Shown here piece after piece: positions 48,742 to 60,700 of a DNA stretch of 64,000 nucleotides (positions are counted from its first letter, which is position 1; each line of letters opens with the position of its first letter). The translations under genes and the position numbers were made by a program. This stretch comes from Luidia sarsii. Its lineage: Eukaryota > Echinodermata > Asteroidea > Paxillosida > Luidiidae. The notes beneath the pieces are model-generated. The model made no database searches. It worked only from the letters and a program-made list of their open reading frames with translations, and was not told the origin of the DNA. The stretch lies in contig OX465111.1 of the NCBI GenBank assembly GCA_949987565.1, positions 62,001-126,000 of the forward strand, read 5' to 3'.

Positions 48742-48966
48742 CGCACCCGAACATGTCAGAACGTCATCGATTTGCGTGTAGCGGTTGCGTGTGCAATTCG
48801 AAATCAAAGATGGCCGCCGCATATTGGCTCGTCGGATGTACGGGAGAGACATCTTCTCGATCAACTGAGGGCGAATTTTTCCTTTTTTTGCCAAACGTCA
48901 GTGAGTAAAACAAATTGACCAGTATTTGGAATAATGCGATTCTCACTGAATCCACGGGTGTTTACG
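48742..48966. repeat. Right arm of the older inverted repeat
   Basis: Reverse-complement match to 40,549-40,783 with moderate divergence. Contains AAAGATGGCCGCC (48,805-48,817), which resembles a YY1-type promoter element; the opposite arm carries the equivalent GGCGGCCATCTTT. Promoter function is only a guess. Confidence 0.85.
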
Positions 48967-49645
48967 GGGTAAATCTTGGGATTTCGGTCGGGGTACAAAC
49001 TTCCAGCAGTTAATAGCCAGTTCCCTTGGACTGTAACAGTCAGCCGACCCTCCAAATTCCAAATTTCGATTAAAAAAAAGGGTGACTGTCGGGTTCAAGT
49101 TAATCGGACTAGGGTTTTTCACCTCTACCAATGAAAACCCAAAGGAATTTGTTTTCAATTTCCTGACAGTACGCCTTGGATTAAAAGGCCATTTGTCTTC
49201 AGAATAGATCTACCAAACAAGAATGAACTCTTTATCTCCAAGGCTCCTCATTCAACAATTACACAATAGAGGGCGCGTGCCACTCTGGCTTACACTTTTT
49301 TATATGCACATTTTTGGGGGAAAAGGCGTTCGGGGTTTCGGTACGGAACTTGAAAGAGTTCATCACTGTCCAGAAAGCCAAAGTTGATTTCAGAAATTTG
49401 TCCTTTAATTGCTTTCCATTTGAGAAATTACTGTAGGCCCTGGAACAGCGGTACGTCCCCAAAAAAATGAGCTTTTCATCGGCCATTTGGGGTTTAATTG
49501 TGGGGGTACATTTTCAGCGCGCGATTTGAAGATGAAAGGTTCGTGCAGAAATGCCCACTTACCTTCGTTCCAATGGCTTATCACAGCAGATTCTGTCTTG
49601 ATTTACTTGAGAAGTGAAGACGGTTGTCGTAATTCTGCCCAAGAC
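48967..49645. other. No gene recognised
   Basis: Unique sequence with short open frames and no motifs or splice pattern that I can support. Confidence 0.5.
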
Positions 49646-49970
49646 GAAGCTCCACTAACAGCAACAGCCTTGGTCCCAGACATCCACTCAGCCAAGGGCC
49701 CAAATGGCAACCGCCATCAAGTACACACATTTTAGCCTCAAAGCCAACGCCCAACTGTGAGCTACTGGCAAAGTTCAGTCCACTGTTCCACGACTTGAAG
49801 GCGAAGCTCCACTCACAGAAACAGCCCCGGGCCTAATATTTCTGTCACCCAAGGGCCAACAATGGCGGCAAAAGACTGTCCAGATCATACGACAACCGCC
49901 ATTGAGTGCAGGCACGTTTAGCCTCAAAGCTTGTGCATAACAGTACGCTACTGGCAAAGTTCAGACCACA
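49646..49970. repeat. Tandem duplication of about 157 bp
   Basis: Two diverged copies starting GAAGCTCCACT at 49,646 and 49,803. They share AACAGCC, CAAGGGCC, ACCGCCAT, TTTAGCCTCAAAGC and CTACTGGCAAAGTTCAG. Confidence 0.88.
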
Positions 49971-52273
49971 GCGGAACGCGTGGACATGTTGCCTCGTTGA
50001 CATCTGATGGCTGAGTGAATCGCGCACATGCATTACACAATGCTCAATGGACAATACGCCCAGGCAGTGAAGTGATTCACTTGGGGACGCATCACCAAAC
50101 ATGTAGTCCTCCAACTGCATACCGATTGTCATCGCCTAAAACATGTTCTCAGATAAAAGATTTTGACAAAAAATATTTGCAAGACAGGTTTCTTGAACGT
50201 ACTGCTAATATTTCCAATGTAGCTCACTAATTGCTTTTATTTTCTAAGCTCGTAAAGGATTATTTTAGTGAATGGGTCATTTCAAGGCAATAACTGTCCA
50301 TGAGGGACGAGATAAGGCGATGCTATAAACTCGACCGTACAAAGACCATAAAGGGGTTTGGGGACTAAACAAACTTGAACACTATTGATGTGATGAAAAC
50401 ACCGTGGTGGCGCCCTTCATCGTTGAATTCTGTAAATAATGGAAACCTCAGCTTTTGGTTGCTTGGTTTTCCTTAGATTTGACGGGGTTAGGTTTGTTTA
50501 AGCTGAAATCGTAGTATGGACAGTGTTATCCGAGTTACTTGTTTATTCAATGCTACATATACTGTACGTGTATGTACAATTATGGGATTGAGACTAATTA
50601 CTCAAAATACATTTCGGTTAATGATTTGAAGGAGGGGTGCCGAAGGGGCGGGGCAAGGGGGCATATTAGGAAGGAACATAATTAATTGCATCAATATGCA
50701 GCACAATCAATGATGCCATGTGCACCGGTCATTTGGGAACTAGTCAGACAAATTCTGATTTCTGAATAAATTCACTTTTACATCAAATCCGAAGCACGCA
50801 TAATGGGACTTTATTACAATCCTTTTAGCTCTTGGGTGCTATTCAAAAATCATCTGCTTGTTTGCGAAATTCCAGTGTTGTCTTGCAGCAGCTGAAACTT
50901 AAACCTAACAAATATGTCATTTTGGGGAATCTCGTGTGAAAAACAAAGGTAAACAACCAACCAAAAATCAGGGATCAATAGGAGAAGGTAGTCAGGCCTT
51001 TTATTTTGAGGAACCAGAGACTGAAAACAAAATGTTGGCATTTACAAAAACAAAATAATGGACTGAACATACATGGATACAAAGGGAAAGTTCCTCACTC
51101 ACGAAGGGAACTTCGAAAATCGAAGTAAACCAAAAAACCAAGGATAAAGCCTCTGATCAACTTTGTGATGCCAAAACTGAAATGCCTCAATAATAGACAG
51201 GACCCTCACAAGTATCATTCTGGGTCCAATCCTAACCAGAAGGCAAATCCAAACCACAGATTGAAATCTGAAATCTGAAATCCTAGAATCAAGGCAGGAG
51301 CAATTCTACTACACAGGTAGCCTTCACAACCAGGCTGACTACAGGACTGAGCTTGAAATGCAGGACACCCCCAGAAGACTTTGTATGTGCTGTGACTGCC
51401 TGCTGACCTGCTACTCAGGCTGATTCTTGGAGTTCCAGGCCAAGCAGCCAAGACCCAAATAAACACTCTTAGGGTTTAGTTGGGTTGCCTAGGGGGTACT
51501 TCTCCAATTCAGTAGAGTGAAATAATCCCTCCTACAGTCTCATGGATGTCAGTGCAAGGTCATAAGCAAACTCAAAGGCAATGCAAACAAGCATTCAAAC
51601 TTGATGTCAATATGAGGAAGATAAAGTAAAGCAGAAATGTTGGCAACTCCTTGCTGACCAGAATGAACTGATACAGTGCGCTATAATGCACATCTCAAAC
51701 AGTCAGAGAGCATGAAGTTTCAATTCTAGTAAAAAAACCAAGATGGAAATATCAAGCCTTACAACTATTTATGAAAGATCTCTTCCATCTGAGCTATCCA
51801 TCCCTTAGATGGTGGCCTTCCCGAATTGACAACTAAAATAAACAAAATATTTGGTAAACTCTAAATCCAGTACTTGAATGGAATCTTTGGAATATAAATC
51901 AGTTAATTAATATAAAGATAAGTATGGAAGTACATATGTATGGCTCAACTAGATGTTATTGATGGTGATGAGCTGTATATTTATGGCCGCATTCAAGTTA
52001 AGAAAATCTGGCTAAATATCTGGCAACTTTATACACAAGCCTTACGTTTATGCCAAAGATGTGACATCATACAAAAAGGATAGTTTGAATGCCACTCATC
52101 AAAGTCTAGCCTCTAGACTTGTGATTGTGATAACATAATAGGCCATGCAATACACATGCTGTGTCTACATGGTACACACAATGCAATGGATGCCATTACT
52201 GTTTTGCAGGTATGGTTGCCATGGGATTATTGGTGTCAGGAGACTTGAATTTGGCCTACAGAATGTACAACCC
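49971..52273. other. Intergenic, no gene recognised
   Basis: Unique sequence of ordinary composition. No open frame with recognisable motifs, no RNA gene seen. It could contain further 3' exons or UTR of the minus-strand RING/NHL gene, but none is recognisable. Confidence 0.5.
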
Positions 52274-52444
52274 TCAAATCACCCAGCGAGGAGTGAACAG
52301 TAGGACACGGTGGTTGCCTGTCTCTACCACGGCCACAAAGCCCATGAAATCGATGGCAATGGCTACTGGCCAGTACAGCTGGTTGGGTCCACTGCCTTGT
52401 GACCCAAATGTAGTCTGGTAACTGCCTGTTGCACCATTAAACAC
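52274..52444 (-). CDS. NHL-repeat exon of a TRIM-like gene
   Basis: Minus-strand acceptor CCTGCAG is followed in phase 0 by 56 residues beginning VFNGATGSYQTTFG. The exon contains a clear NHL repeat: QLYWPVAIAIDFMGF followed by VAVVETGNHRVLLF (P-x-x-I-x-x-D ... V-x-x-T-x-N-H-R-V). It then reads TPRWVI and stops at TGA. A donor-like GGGTGATT just before the stop might instead splice onward. NHL repeats form beta-propellers that bind RNA or protein. It lies about 1 kb downstream of the RING exon on the same strand in compatible phase. A normal protein would need more NHL repeats, so exons are missing here or the gene is degraded. Confidence 0.6.
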   Translation of the reverse strand: MFNGATGSYQTTFGSQGSGPNQLYWPVAIAIDFMGFVAVVETGNHRVLLFTPRWVI

Positions 52445-52769
52445 CTGCAGGATATGTGGAAAAGAATATCATTCAGATACGTTAAGTTGGGTTACTAGAC
52501 ACCCTCATGTGCCCAGTGTCCAATCTCAGGTGCATTTTAACATTTAATAACAACAAAAAATACCATCAGAACTGGATAATTGGATACACCAGTAGGGTGT
52601 CAATACAATCTCCCCTATCCTTCCATATCAGATATGAGTGTTCTGGGCATAGAATCACTTGGTCATCTTAGTAATGCTGTCCGTTTAAGCCAAGAGGAAA
52701 TGTGGACAATTCAAGCACAAGGCCTCAACATCCAGGAGGGGAATGATGAACACCTTGCATGTGAACCAA

Positions 52770-53085
52770 TAACCCCTCCTTTGTGTTCTCTCCCCCACTT
52801 CTCTCTTTCACCTTTTCCCTTTGATGCTTCCCCCTTCCACTATTTCATCCCTACCCAAACCCCTGCCCTTCCCTCTGATCTCACCCTACCAGCTATCCCC
52901 TTTGTCCTCTGTCTGTCATCCATGTCTCTGTTACTCTCCCATTCCTATTTGTTTTGTCCTTGTCATTCTGCCTTTGAGAAAGGTCCTGCTAGGAGAGAAA
53001 TGTCAGGCCCTCCTAATGTTTAATATTCGCTTTTTGGTCATTTTAGTCAGTAAGCAGTTTGCAACATTTTTGCTTATTACTCTAG
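52770..53085 (+). repeat. Dispersed repeat with pyrimidine-rich head and GAAAnGTCAGGCC motif
   Basis: A 200-bp C/T-rich stretch leads into TTTGAGAAAGGTCCTGC, AGAAATGTCAGGCCC and TCAGTAAGCAGTTTGCAACA. The last 115 bp match the reverse complement of 46,960-47,070 inside the transposon intron. The structure suggests a short retroposon, but no promoter boxes or target duplication were identified. Confidence 0.65.
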
Positions 53086-53436
53086 TCAACCAAACAAATG
53101 TCATAAAATGTGTAATTTACAGCGAAGTCTTCATTGTCAGCAAGGTTTACCTATGAACATACAATGCCAGATGTTTGGCAATAGTTCATGATGTGATTTA
53201 ATCGCACAGAAGTGACTGCACTCCCCTCGGTGTCAAGGGGGGAGCTCTCCCTCTCTCTGGGCGTGCCATGGATGGCACCGTACAGACAGGTCCCTGAGTG
53301 GCTAGGGACAAGTCCATTGGGAAGGAAATATACCATCCCAGTAAATTGACAAAGTCAATGACAATGTGCCATGGGCAATTGTTATCTGACTTCTAAAACA
53401 GGGATTGAATATACCGGTACTTTTCTCATGTCTCAC

Positions 53437-53730
53437 CTGTTTCTGACGTTCTGCCTCCATCTGTTTTCGATGAGTGTGCTTTATTTCTCGTAGTTTCATA
53501 GTCATGAGGCAGATTCCTAACTCCTCCACCTCCATGATGACATGCTCCTCACAACATTCTGGACACTTGATCTTGCCTCCATGGTCCCTGGCTAGCTTGC
53601 TCAGACATGTAGGGCAGTAGACGTGCATGCATGGAAGAGTGCGTGGGAAGTTGTCCTCACTCAAGTCCTGCATGCAAATACTGCACTCAAGCAGAGCACT
53701 AGTGGATGCCATGTAGTCTGCTGAAGCCAT
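53437..53730 (-). CDS. RING-finger exon of a TRIM-like E3 ubiquitin ligase
   Basis: 98 codons from ATG at 53,730 to a donor CAG/GTGAGA, phase 0. It encodes a complete C3HC4 RING finger: C16, C19, C34, H36, C39, C42, C56 and C59 (ECSICM, LPCMHVYCPTC, IKCPECC). A basic helical stretch follows (REIKHTHRKQMEAERQKQ), typical of the start of a coiled coil. A possible acceptor (TGTTTCAG) ends at 53,762, so the exon may start at 53,761 with a short 5' UTR. RING domains recruit E2 enzymes for ubiquitin transfer. With the NHL exon downstream, the likely product is a RING/NHL protein. B-box and other NHL exons were not found in between. Confidence 0.85.
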
Positions 53731-53814
53731 GGTGATTGGTGCTACACGTACAATGACTGACCTGAAACAGGTGATAAGAGCAGATACTGTATGTAAAGTG
53801 ATAGCTGCAAATCT

Positions 53815-53870
53815 TTAGAGGGCTTGACGTTTAGATCATAGCAGGAGATTTCTGCTTCTGAGGACAATAA
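53815..53870 (-). repeat. Fragment related to the dispersed GAAACGTC repeat
   Basis: On the minus strand TCCTGCTATGATCTAAACGTCAAGCCCT parallels the core of the repeat at 52,970. Short and diverged. Confidence 0.45.
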
Positions 53871-54184
53871 TCAGAAATTATATGAAGCTTGAAATTTCAG
53901 TTCTAGTTGGATATCTGCAGGGCAGATTCATCTCTCATTAGTTTGGTGTCTTCTTTTGTTTCTTCATATTTGCTATTGTGCTATTTGAAGCAACATGTAA
54001 TGATAAAATTTACCAGTTTTTGATACTATTTGCAGCTCTGTAATGCTATTCAGGAATAGCACTGCTAAGAACAATGACTGCCATTGTTCAAACATGTACA
54101 TGTATACACTCTGTTTAATGTAGGGCTCATAGTCAGATGGTTAGCGGAATAATAAAACAAAAACGTTACAAATTGCAAAGTCAA

Positions 54185-54300
54185 AGACTTAGAGGCTGTG
54201 ACGTTTCCATCCAAGCAAGACCTTTCTAAAAAAAAAGGGCAAAGGCAAAATCCTTTGAGATACATAGGTCCTGCTACTGCTGGCAACCAATACCTCAGAC
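54185..54300 (-). repeat. Diverged hairpin copy of the dispersed repeat
   Basis: Carries AGCAGGACC near one side and AAGACCTTTC with GACGTTTCC on the other, the same inverted layout as the intron hairpin at 47,014-47,120 but more decayed and with an A-run between arms. Confidence 0.5.
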
Positions 54301-54746
54301 CCTCTAGACTGTTGTTAAGGTTAGGAAATGAACAACATTGGCAAAAACTTACACTGTACCAAGTCGTGCCCAGGTAACAAGGTGTCAGTCGAACCGGTGA
54401 AGATCTGATGAATCTGTATACACCCATGCAATGTACATCACACACCTCCTGAAATGATCATAAGTACACAAAGAATTATAACGTACCCCACTAATATACA
54501 GCCTTGCCCACAGGGCAAAGTCAAATGCAGTGTATTGATATAGCATTGTTCTGAGTATGTGACTGTTGTGTGGTTCAATCATGTATACATCCAGTATGAA
54601 TGTATGAATGTAGTTCCACTTGACAGCACAAGTTACTGAATTCTGATCACGATCCATTATACATAATACAGCCCAAACATCTGTTACTGACCTATCAACA
54701 ATATTACTTAAACAAACAAAAAATCTGATTTTTTAGATTCTTCTGA
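54301..54746. other. No gene recognised; junction to the right satellite
   Basis: An open frame of 90 codons on the minus strand (54,657-54,385) has no recognisable motif. The sequence runs into diverged satellite units after 54,746. Confidence 0.45.
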
Positions 54747-57700
54747 CCCAACTCTGTCCATGACTAACTCTTTCCAAGACCAACTCTTTCAAAGACCAAC
54801 TCTGTCCATAACCAATTCTGTCCATAATCAACTCTGTCCATGACCAACCCTGTCCATGACCAACTCTGTCCGTGACCAACTCTGTCCATGACCAACTCTG
54901 TCCATAATCAACTCTGTCCATAACCAACTCTGTCCATAATCAGCTCTGTCCATAACCAACTCTGTCCATAACCAACTCTGTCCATGACCAATTCTGTCCA
55001 TAACCAGCTCTGTCCATAACCAACACTGTCCATAACCAACTCTGTCCATGACCAACTCTGTCCATACCCCAACATTGTCCATAACCAACTCTGTCCATGA
55101 CCAACTCTGTCCATGACCAACTCTGTCCATAACCAACTCTGTCCATGACCAGCTCTGTCCATAACCAACGCTGTCCATAACCAACTCTGTCCATAACCAA
55201 CTCTGTCCATGACCAACTCTGTCCATAACCAACTCTGTCCATGACCAACTCTGTCCATGACCAACTCTGTCCATAACCAACTCTGTCCATGACCAGCTCT
55301 GTCCATGACCAACTCTGTCCATAACCAACTCGCTCCGAGACCAACTCTGTCCATAACCAACTCTGTCCATGACCAACTCGGTCCATGACCAACTCTGTCC
55401 ATAACCAACTCTGTCCATGACCAACTCGGTCCATGACCAACTCTGTCCATGACCAACTCTGTCCATAACCAACTCTGTCCATAACCAACTCTGCCCATAA
55501 CCAACTCGGTCGAAGACCAACTCTGTCCATGACCAACTCTGTCCATAACCAACTCTGTCCATGACCAACTCTGTCCATAACCAACTCTGTCCATAACCAA
55601 CTCTGTCCATGAACAACTCTGTCCATGACCAACTCTGTCCATGACCAGCTTTGCCCATAACCAACTCTGTCCATGACCAGCTCTGTCCATAACCAACTCT
55701 GTCCATAACCAACTCTGTCCATAACCAACTCTGTCCATGACCAACTCTGTCCATGACCAACTCGGTCCATGACCAACTCTGTCCATGACCAACTCTGTCC
55801 ATGACCAGCTCTGCCCATAACCAACTCGGTCCATGACCAACTCTGTCCATGACCAACTCTGTCCATAACCAACTCGCTCCGAGACCGACTCTGTCCATAA
55901 CCAACTCTGTCCATAACCATCTCTGTCCATAACCAACTCTGTCCATGACCAACTCTGTCCATGACCAACTCTGTCCATAACAAACTCTGTCCATAACCAA
56001 CTCTGTCCATGACCAACTCATTCCATGACCAACTCTGTCCATGACCAACTAGGTCCATGACCAACTCTGTCCATAACCAACTCTGTCCATGACCAACTCT
56101 GTCCATAACCAACTCTGTCCATAACCAACTCTGTCCATAACCAACTCTGTCCATAACCAACTCTGTCCATGACCAACTCTGTCCATAACCAACTCTGTCC
56201 ATAACCAACTCTGTCCATGACCAACTCTGTCCATGACCAACTCTGTCCATAACCAACTCTGTCCATGACCAACTCTGTCCATAACCAACTCTGTCCATAA
56301 CCAACTCGGTCCATGACCAACTCTGTCCATAACCAACTCTGTCCATGAACAACTCTGTCCATGACCAACTCTGTCCATAACCAACTCTGTCCATGACCAA
56401 CTCTGTCCATAACCAACTCTGTCCATAACCAACTCTGTCCATGACCAACTCGGTCCATGACCAACTCTGTCCATGACCAACTCTGTCCATAACCAACTCT
56501 TTCCATGACCAACTCTGTCCATGACCAACTAGGTCCATGACCAACTAGGTCCATAACCAACTCTGTCCATGACCAACTCTGTCCATAACCAACTCTGTCC
56601 ATAACCAACTTTGTCCATAACCAACTCTGTCCATGACCAACTCGGTCCATGACCAACTCTGTCCATAACCAACTCTGTCCATGACCAACTCGGTCCATGA
56701 CCAACTCTGCCCATAACCAACTCTGTCCATAACCAACTCTGTCCATAACCAACTCTGCCCATAACCAACTCGGTCGAAGACCAACTCTGTCCATGACCAA
56801 CTCTGTCCATAACCAACTCTGTCCATGACCAACTCTGTCCATAACCAACTCTGTCCATAACCAACTCTGTCCATGAACAACTCTGTCCATGACCAACTCT
56901 GTCCATGACCAGCTTTGCCCATAACCAACTCTGTCCATGACCAGCTCTGTCCATAACCAACTCTGTCCATAACCAACTCTGTCCATAACCAACTCTGTCC
57001 ATGACCAACTCTGTCCATGACCAACTCGGTCCATGACCAACTCTGTCCATGACCAGCTCTACCCATAACCAACTCTGTCCATAACCATCTCTGTCCATAA
57101 CCAACTCTGTACATGACCAACTCTGTCCATGACCAACTCTGTCCATGACCAACTCTGTCCATAACAAACTCTGTCCATAACCAACTCTGTCCATGACCAA
57201 CTCATTCCATGACCAACTCTGTCCATGACCAACTAGGTCCATGACCAACTCTGTCCATAACCAACTCTGTCCATGACCAACTCTGTCCATAACCAACTCT
57301 GTCCATAACCAACTCTGTCCATAACCAACTCTGTCCATAACCAACTCTGTCCATGAACAACTCTGTCCATGACCAACTCTGTCCATGACCAACTCTGTCC
57401 ATAACCAACTCTGTCCATGACCAACTCTGTCCATAACCAACTCTGTCCATAACCAACTCTGTCCATGACCAACTCGGTCCATGACCAACTCTGTCCATGA
57501 CCAACTCTGTCCATAACCAACTCTTTCCATGACCAACTCTGTCCATGACCAACTAGGTCCATGACCAACTCTGTCCATAACCAACTCTGTCCATGACCAA
57601 CTCTGTCCATAACCAACTCTGTCCATAACCAACTCTGTCCATAACCAACTCTGTCCATATCCAACTCTGTCCATGAACAACTCTTTCCATGACCAACTCT

Positions 57701-60700
57701 GTCCATGACCAGCTCTGCCCATAACCAACTCTGTCCATGACCAACTCTGTCCATGACCAGCTCTGCCCATGACCAACTCTGTCCATGACCAACTCGGTCC
57801 ATGACCAACTCGGTCCATGACCAACTCGGTCCATGACCAACTCTGCCCATAACCAACTCTGTCCATGACCAACTTGGTCCATGACCAACTCGGTCCATAA
57901 CCAACTCTGTCCATATCCAACTCTGTCCATGACCAACTCTGCCCATAACCAACTCGGTCGAAGACCAACTCTGTCCATGACCAACTCTGTCCATAACCAA
58001 CTCTGTCCATGACCAACTCTGTCCATAACCAACTCTGTCCATAACCAACTCTGTCCATGAACAACTCTGTCCATGACCAACTCTGTCCATGACCAGCTTT
58101 GCCCATAACGAACTCTGTCCATGACCAGCTCTGTCCATAACCAACTCTGTCCATAACCAACTCTGTCCATAACCAACTCTGTCCATGACCAACTCTGTCC
58201 ATGACCAACTCGGTCCATGACCAACTCTGTCCATGACCAGCTCTGCCCATAACCAACTCTGTCCATAACCATCTCTGTCCATAACCAACTCTGTACATGA
58301 CCAACTCTGTCCATGACCAACTCTGTCCATGACCAACTCTGTCCATAACAAACTCTGTCCATAACCAACTCTGTCCATGACCAACTCATTCCATGACCAA
58401 CTCTGTCCATGACCAACTAGGTCCATGACCAACTCTGTCCATAACCAACTCTGTCCATGACCAACTCTGTCCATAACCAACTCTGTCCATAACCAACTCT
58501 GTCCATAACCAACTCTGTCCATAACCAACTCTGTCCATGAACAACTCTGTCCATGACCAACTCTGTCCATGACCAACTCTGTCCATAACCAACTCTGTCC
58601 ATGACCAACTCTGTCCATAACCAACTCTGTCCATAACCAACTCTGTCCATGACCAACTCGGTCCATGACCAACTCTGTCCATGACCAACTCTGTCCATAA
58701 CCAACTCTTTCCATGACCAACTCTGTCCATGACCAACTAGGTCCATGACCAACTCTGTCCATAACCAACTCTGTCCATGACCAACTCTGTCCATAACCAA
58801 CTCTGTCCATAACCAACTCTGTCCATAACCAACTCTGTCCATATCCAACTCTGTCCATGAACAACTCTTTCCATGACCAACTCTGTCCATGACCAGCTCT
58901 GCCCATAACCAACTCTGTCCATGACCAACTCTGTCCATGACCAGCTCTGCCCATGACCAACTCTGTCCATGACCAACTCGGTCCATGACCAACTCGGTCC
59001 ATGACCAACTCGGTCCATGACCAACTCTGCCCATAACCAACTCTGTCCATGACCAACTTGGTCCATGACCAACTCGGTCCATAACCAACTCTGTCCATAT
59101 CCAACTCTGTCCATGACCAACTCTGCCCATAACCAACTCTGTCCATGACCAACTCGGTCCATGACCAACTCGGTCCATAACCAACTCTGTCCATAACCAA
59201 CTCTGCCCATGACCAACTCGGTCCATGACCAACTCGGTCCATGACCAACTCGGTCCATGACCAACTCGGTCCATGACCAACTCGGTCCATGACCAACTCG
59301 GTCCATGACCAACTCGGTCCATGACCAACTCTGTCCATGACCAACTCTGCCCATAACCAACTCTGTCCATGACCAACTCTGTCCATGACCAACTCTGTCC
59401 ATGACCAACTCTGTCCATGACCAACTCTGTCCATGACCAACTCTGTCCATGACCAACTCTGTCCATGACCAACTCGCTCCGAGACCAACTCTGTCCATGA
59501 CCAACTCTGTCCATAACCAACTCTGTCCATGACCAACTCTGTCCATAACCAACTCTGTCCATAACCAACTCTGTCCATGACCAACTCATTCCATGACCGA
59601 CTCTGTCCATGACCAGCTCTGTCCATGACCAAATCTGTCCATGACCAACTCTGTCCATAACCAACTCTGTCCATAACCAACTCTGTCCATAACCAACTCT
59701 GTCCATAACCAACTCTGTCCATAACCAACTCTGTCCATGACCAACTCTGTCCATAACCAACTCTGTCCATGACCAACTCTGTCCATAACCAACTCTGCCC
59801 ATAACCAACTCGGTCCATGACCAACTCTGTCCATAACCAACTCTGTCCATGACCAACTCTGTCCATAACCAACTCTGTCCATAACCAACTCTGTCCATAA
59901 CCAACTCTGTCCATATCCAACTCTGTCCATGAACAACTCTTTCCATGACCAACTCTGTCCATGACCAGCTCTGCCCATAACCAACTCTGTCCATGACCAA
60001 CTCTGTCCATGACCAGCTCTGCCCATGACCAACTCTGTCCATGACCAACTCGGTCCATGACCAACTCGGTCCATGACCAACTCGGTCCATGACCAACTCT
60101 GCCCATAACCAACTCTGTCCATGACCAACTTGGTCCATGACCAACTCGGTCAATAACCAACTCTGTCCATATCCAACTCTGTCCATGACCAACTCTGCCC
60201 ATAACCAACTCTGTCCATGACCAACTCGGTCCATGACCAACTCGGTCCATAACCAACTCTGTCCATAACCAACTCTGTCCATGACCAACTCTGTCCATGA
60301 CCAACTCTGTCCATGACCAACTCTGTCCATGACCAACTCTGTCCATGACCAACTCTGTCCATGACCAACTCTGTCCATGACCAACTCTGTCCATAACCAA
60401 CTCTGTCCATGACCAACTCGCTCCGAGACCAACTCTGTCCATGACCAACTCTGTCCATAACCAACTCTGTCCATGACCAACTCTGTCCATAACCAACTCT
60501 GTCCATAACCAACTCTGTCCATGACCAACTCATTCCATGACCGACTCTGTCCATGACCAGCTCTGTCCATGACCAAATCTGTCCATGACCAACTCTGTCC
60601 ATAACCAACTCTGTCCATAACCAACTCTGTCCATAACCAACTCTGTCCATAACCAACTCTGTCCATAACCAACGATGTCCATGACCAACTCTGTCCATAA

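Noticed and set aside
48678..48918. Overlapping short frames on both strands in the right inverted-repeat arm
   Set aside because: The mirror arm at 40.55-40.78 kb does not preserve them and no splice pattern was found.
52580..53023. 148-codon plus-strand frame beginning MDTPVGCQYNLPYPS
   Set aside because: Most of it is the pyrimidine-rich head and core of a dispersed repeat. No recognised domain, and the opposite strand carries the RING/NHL exons.
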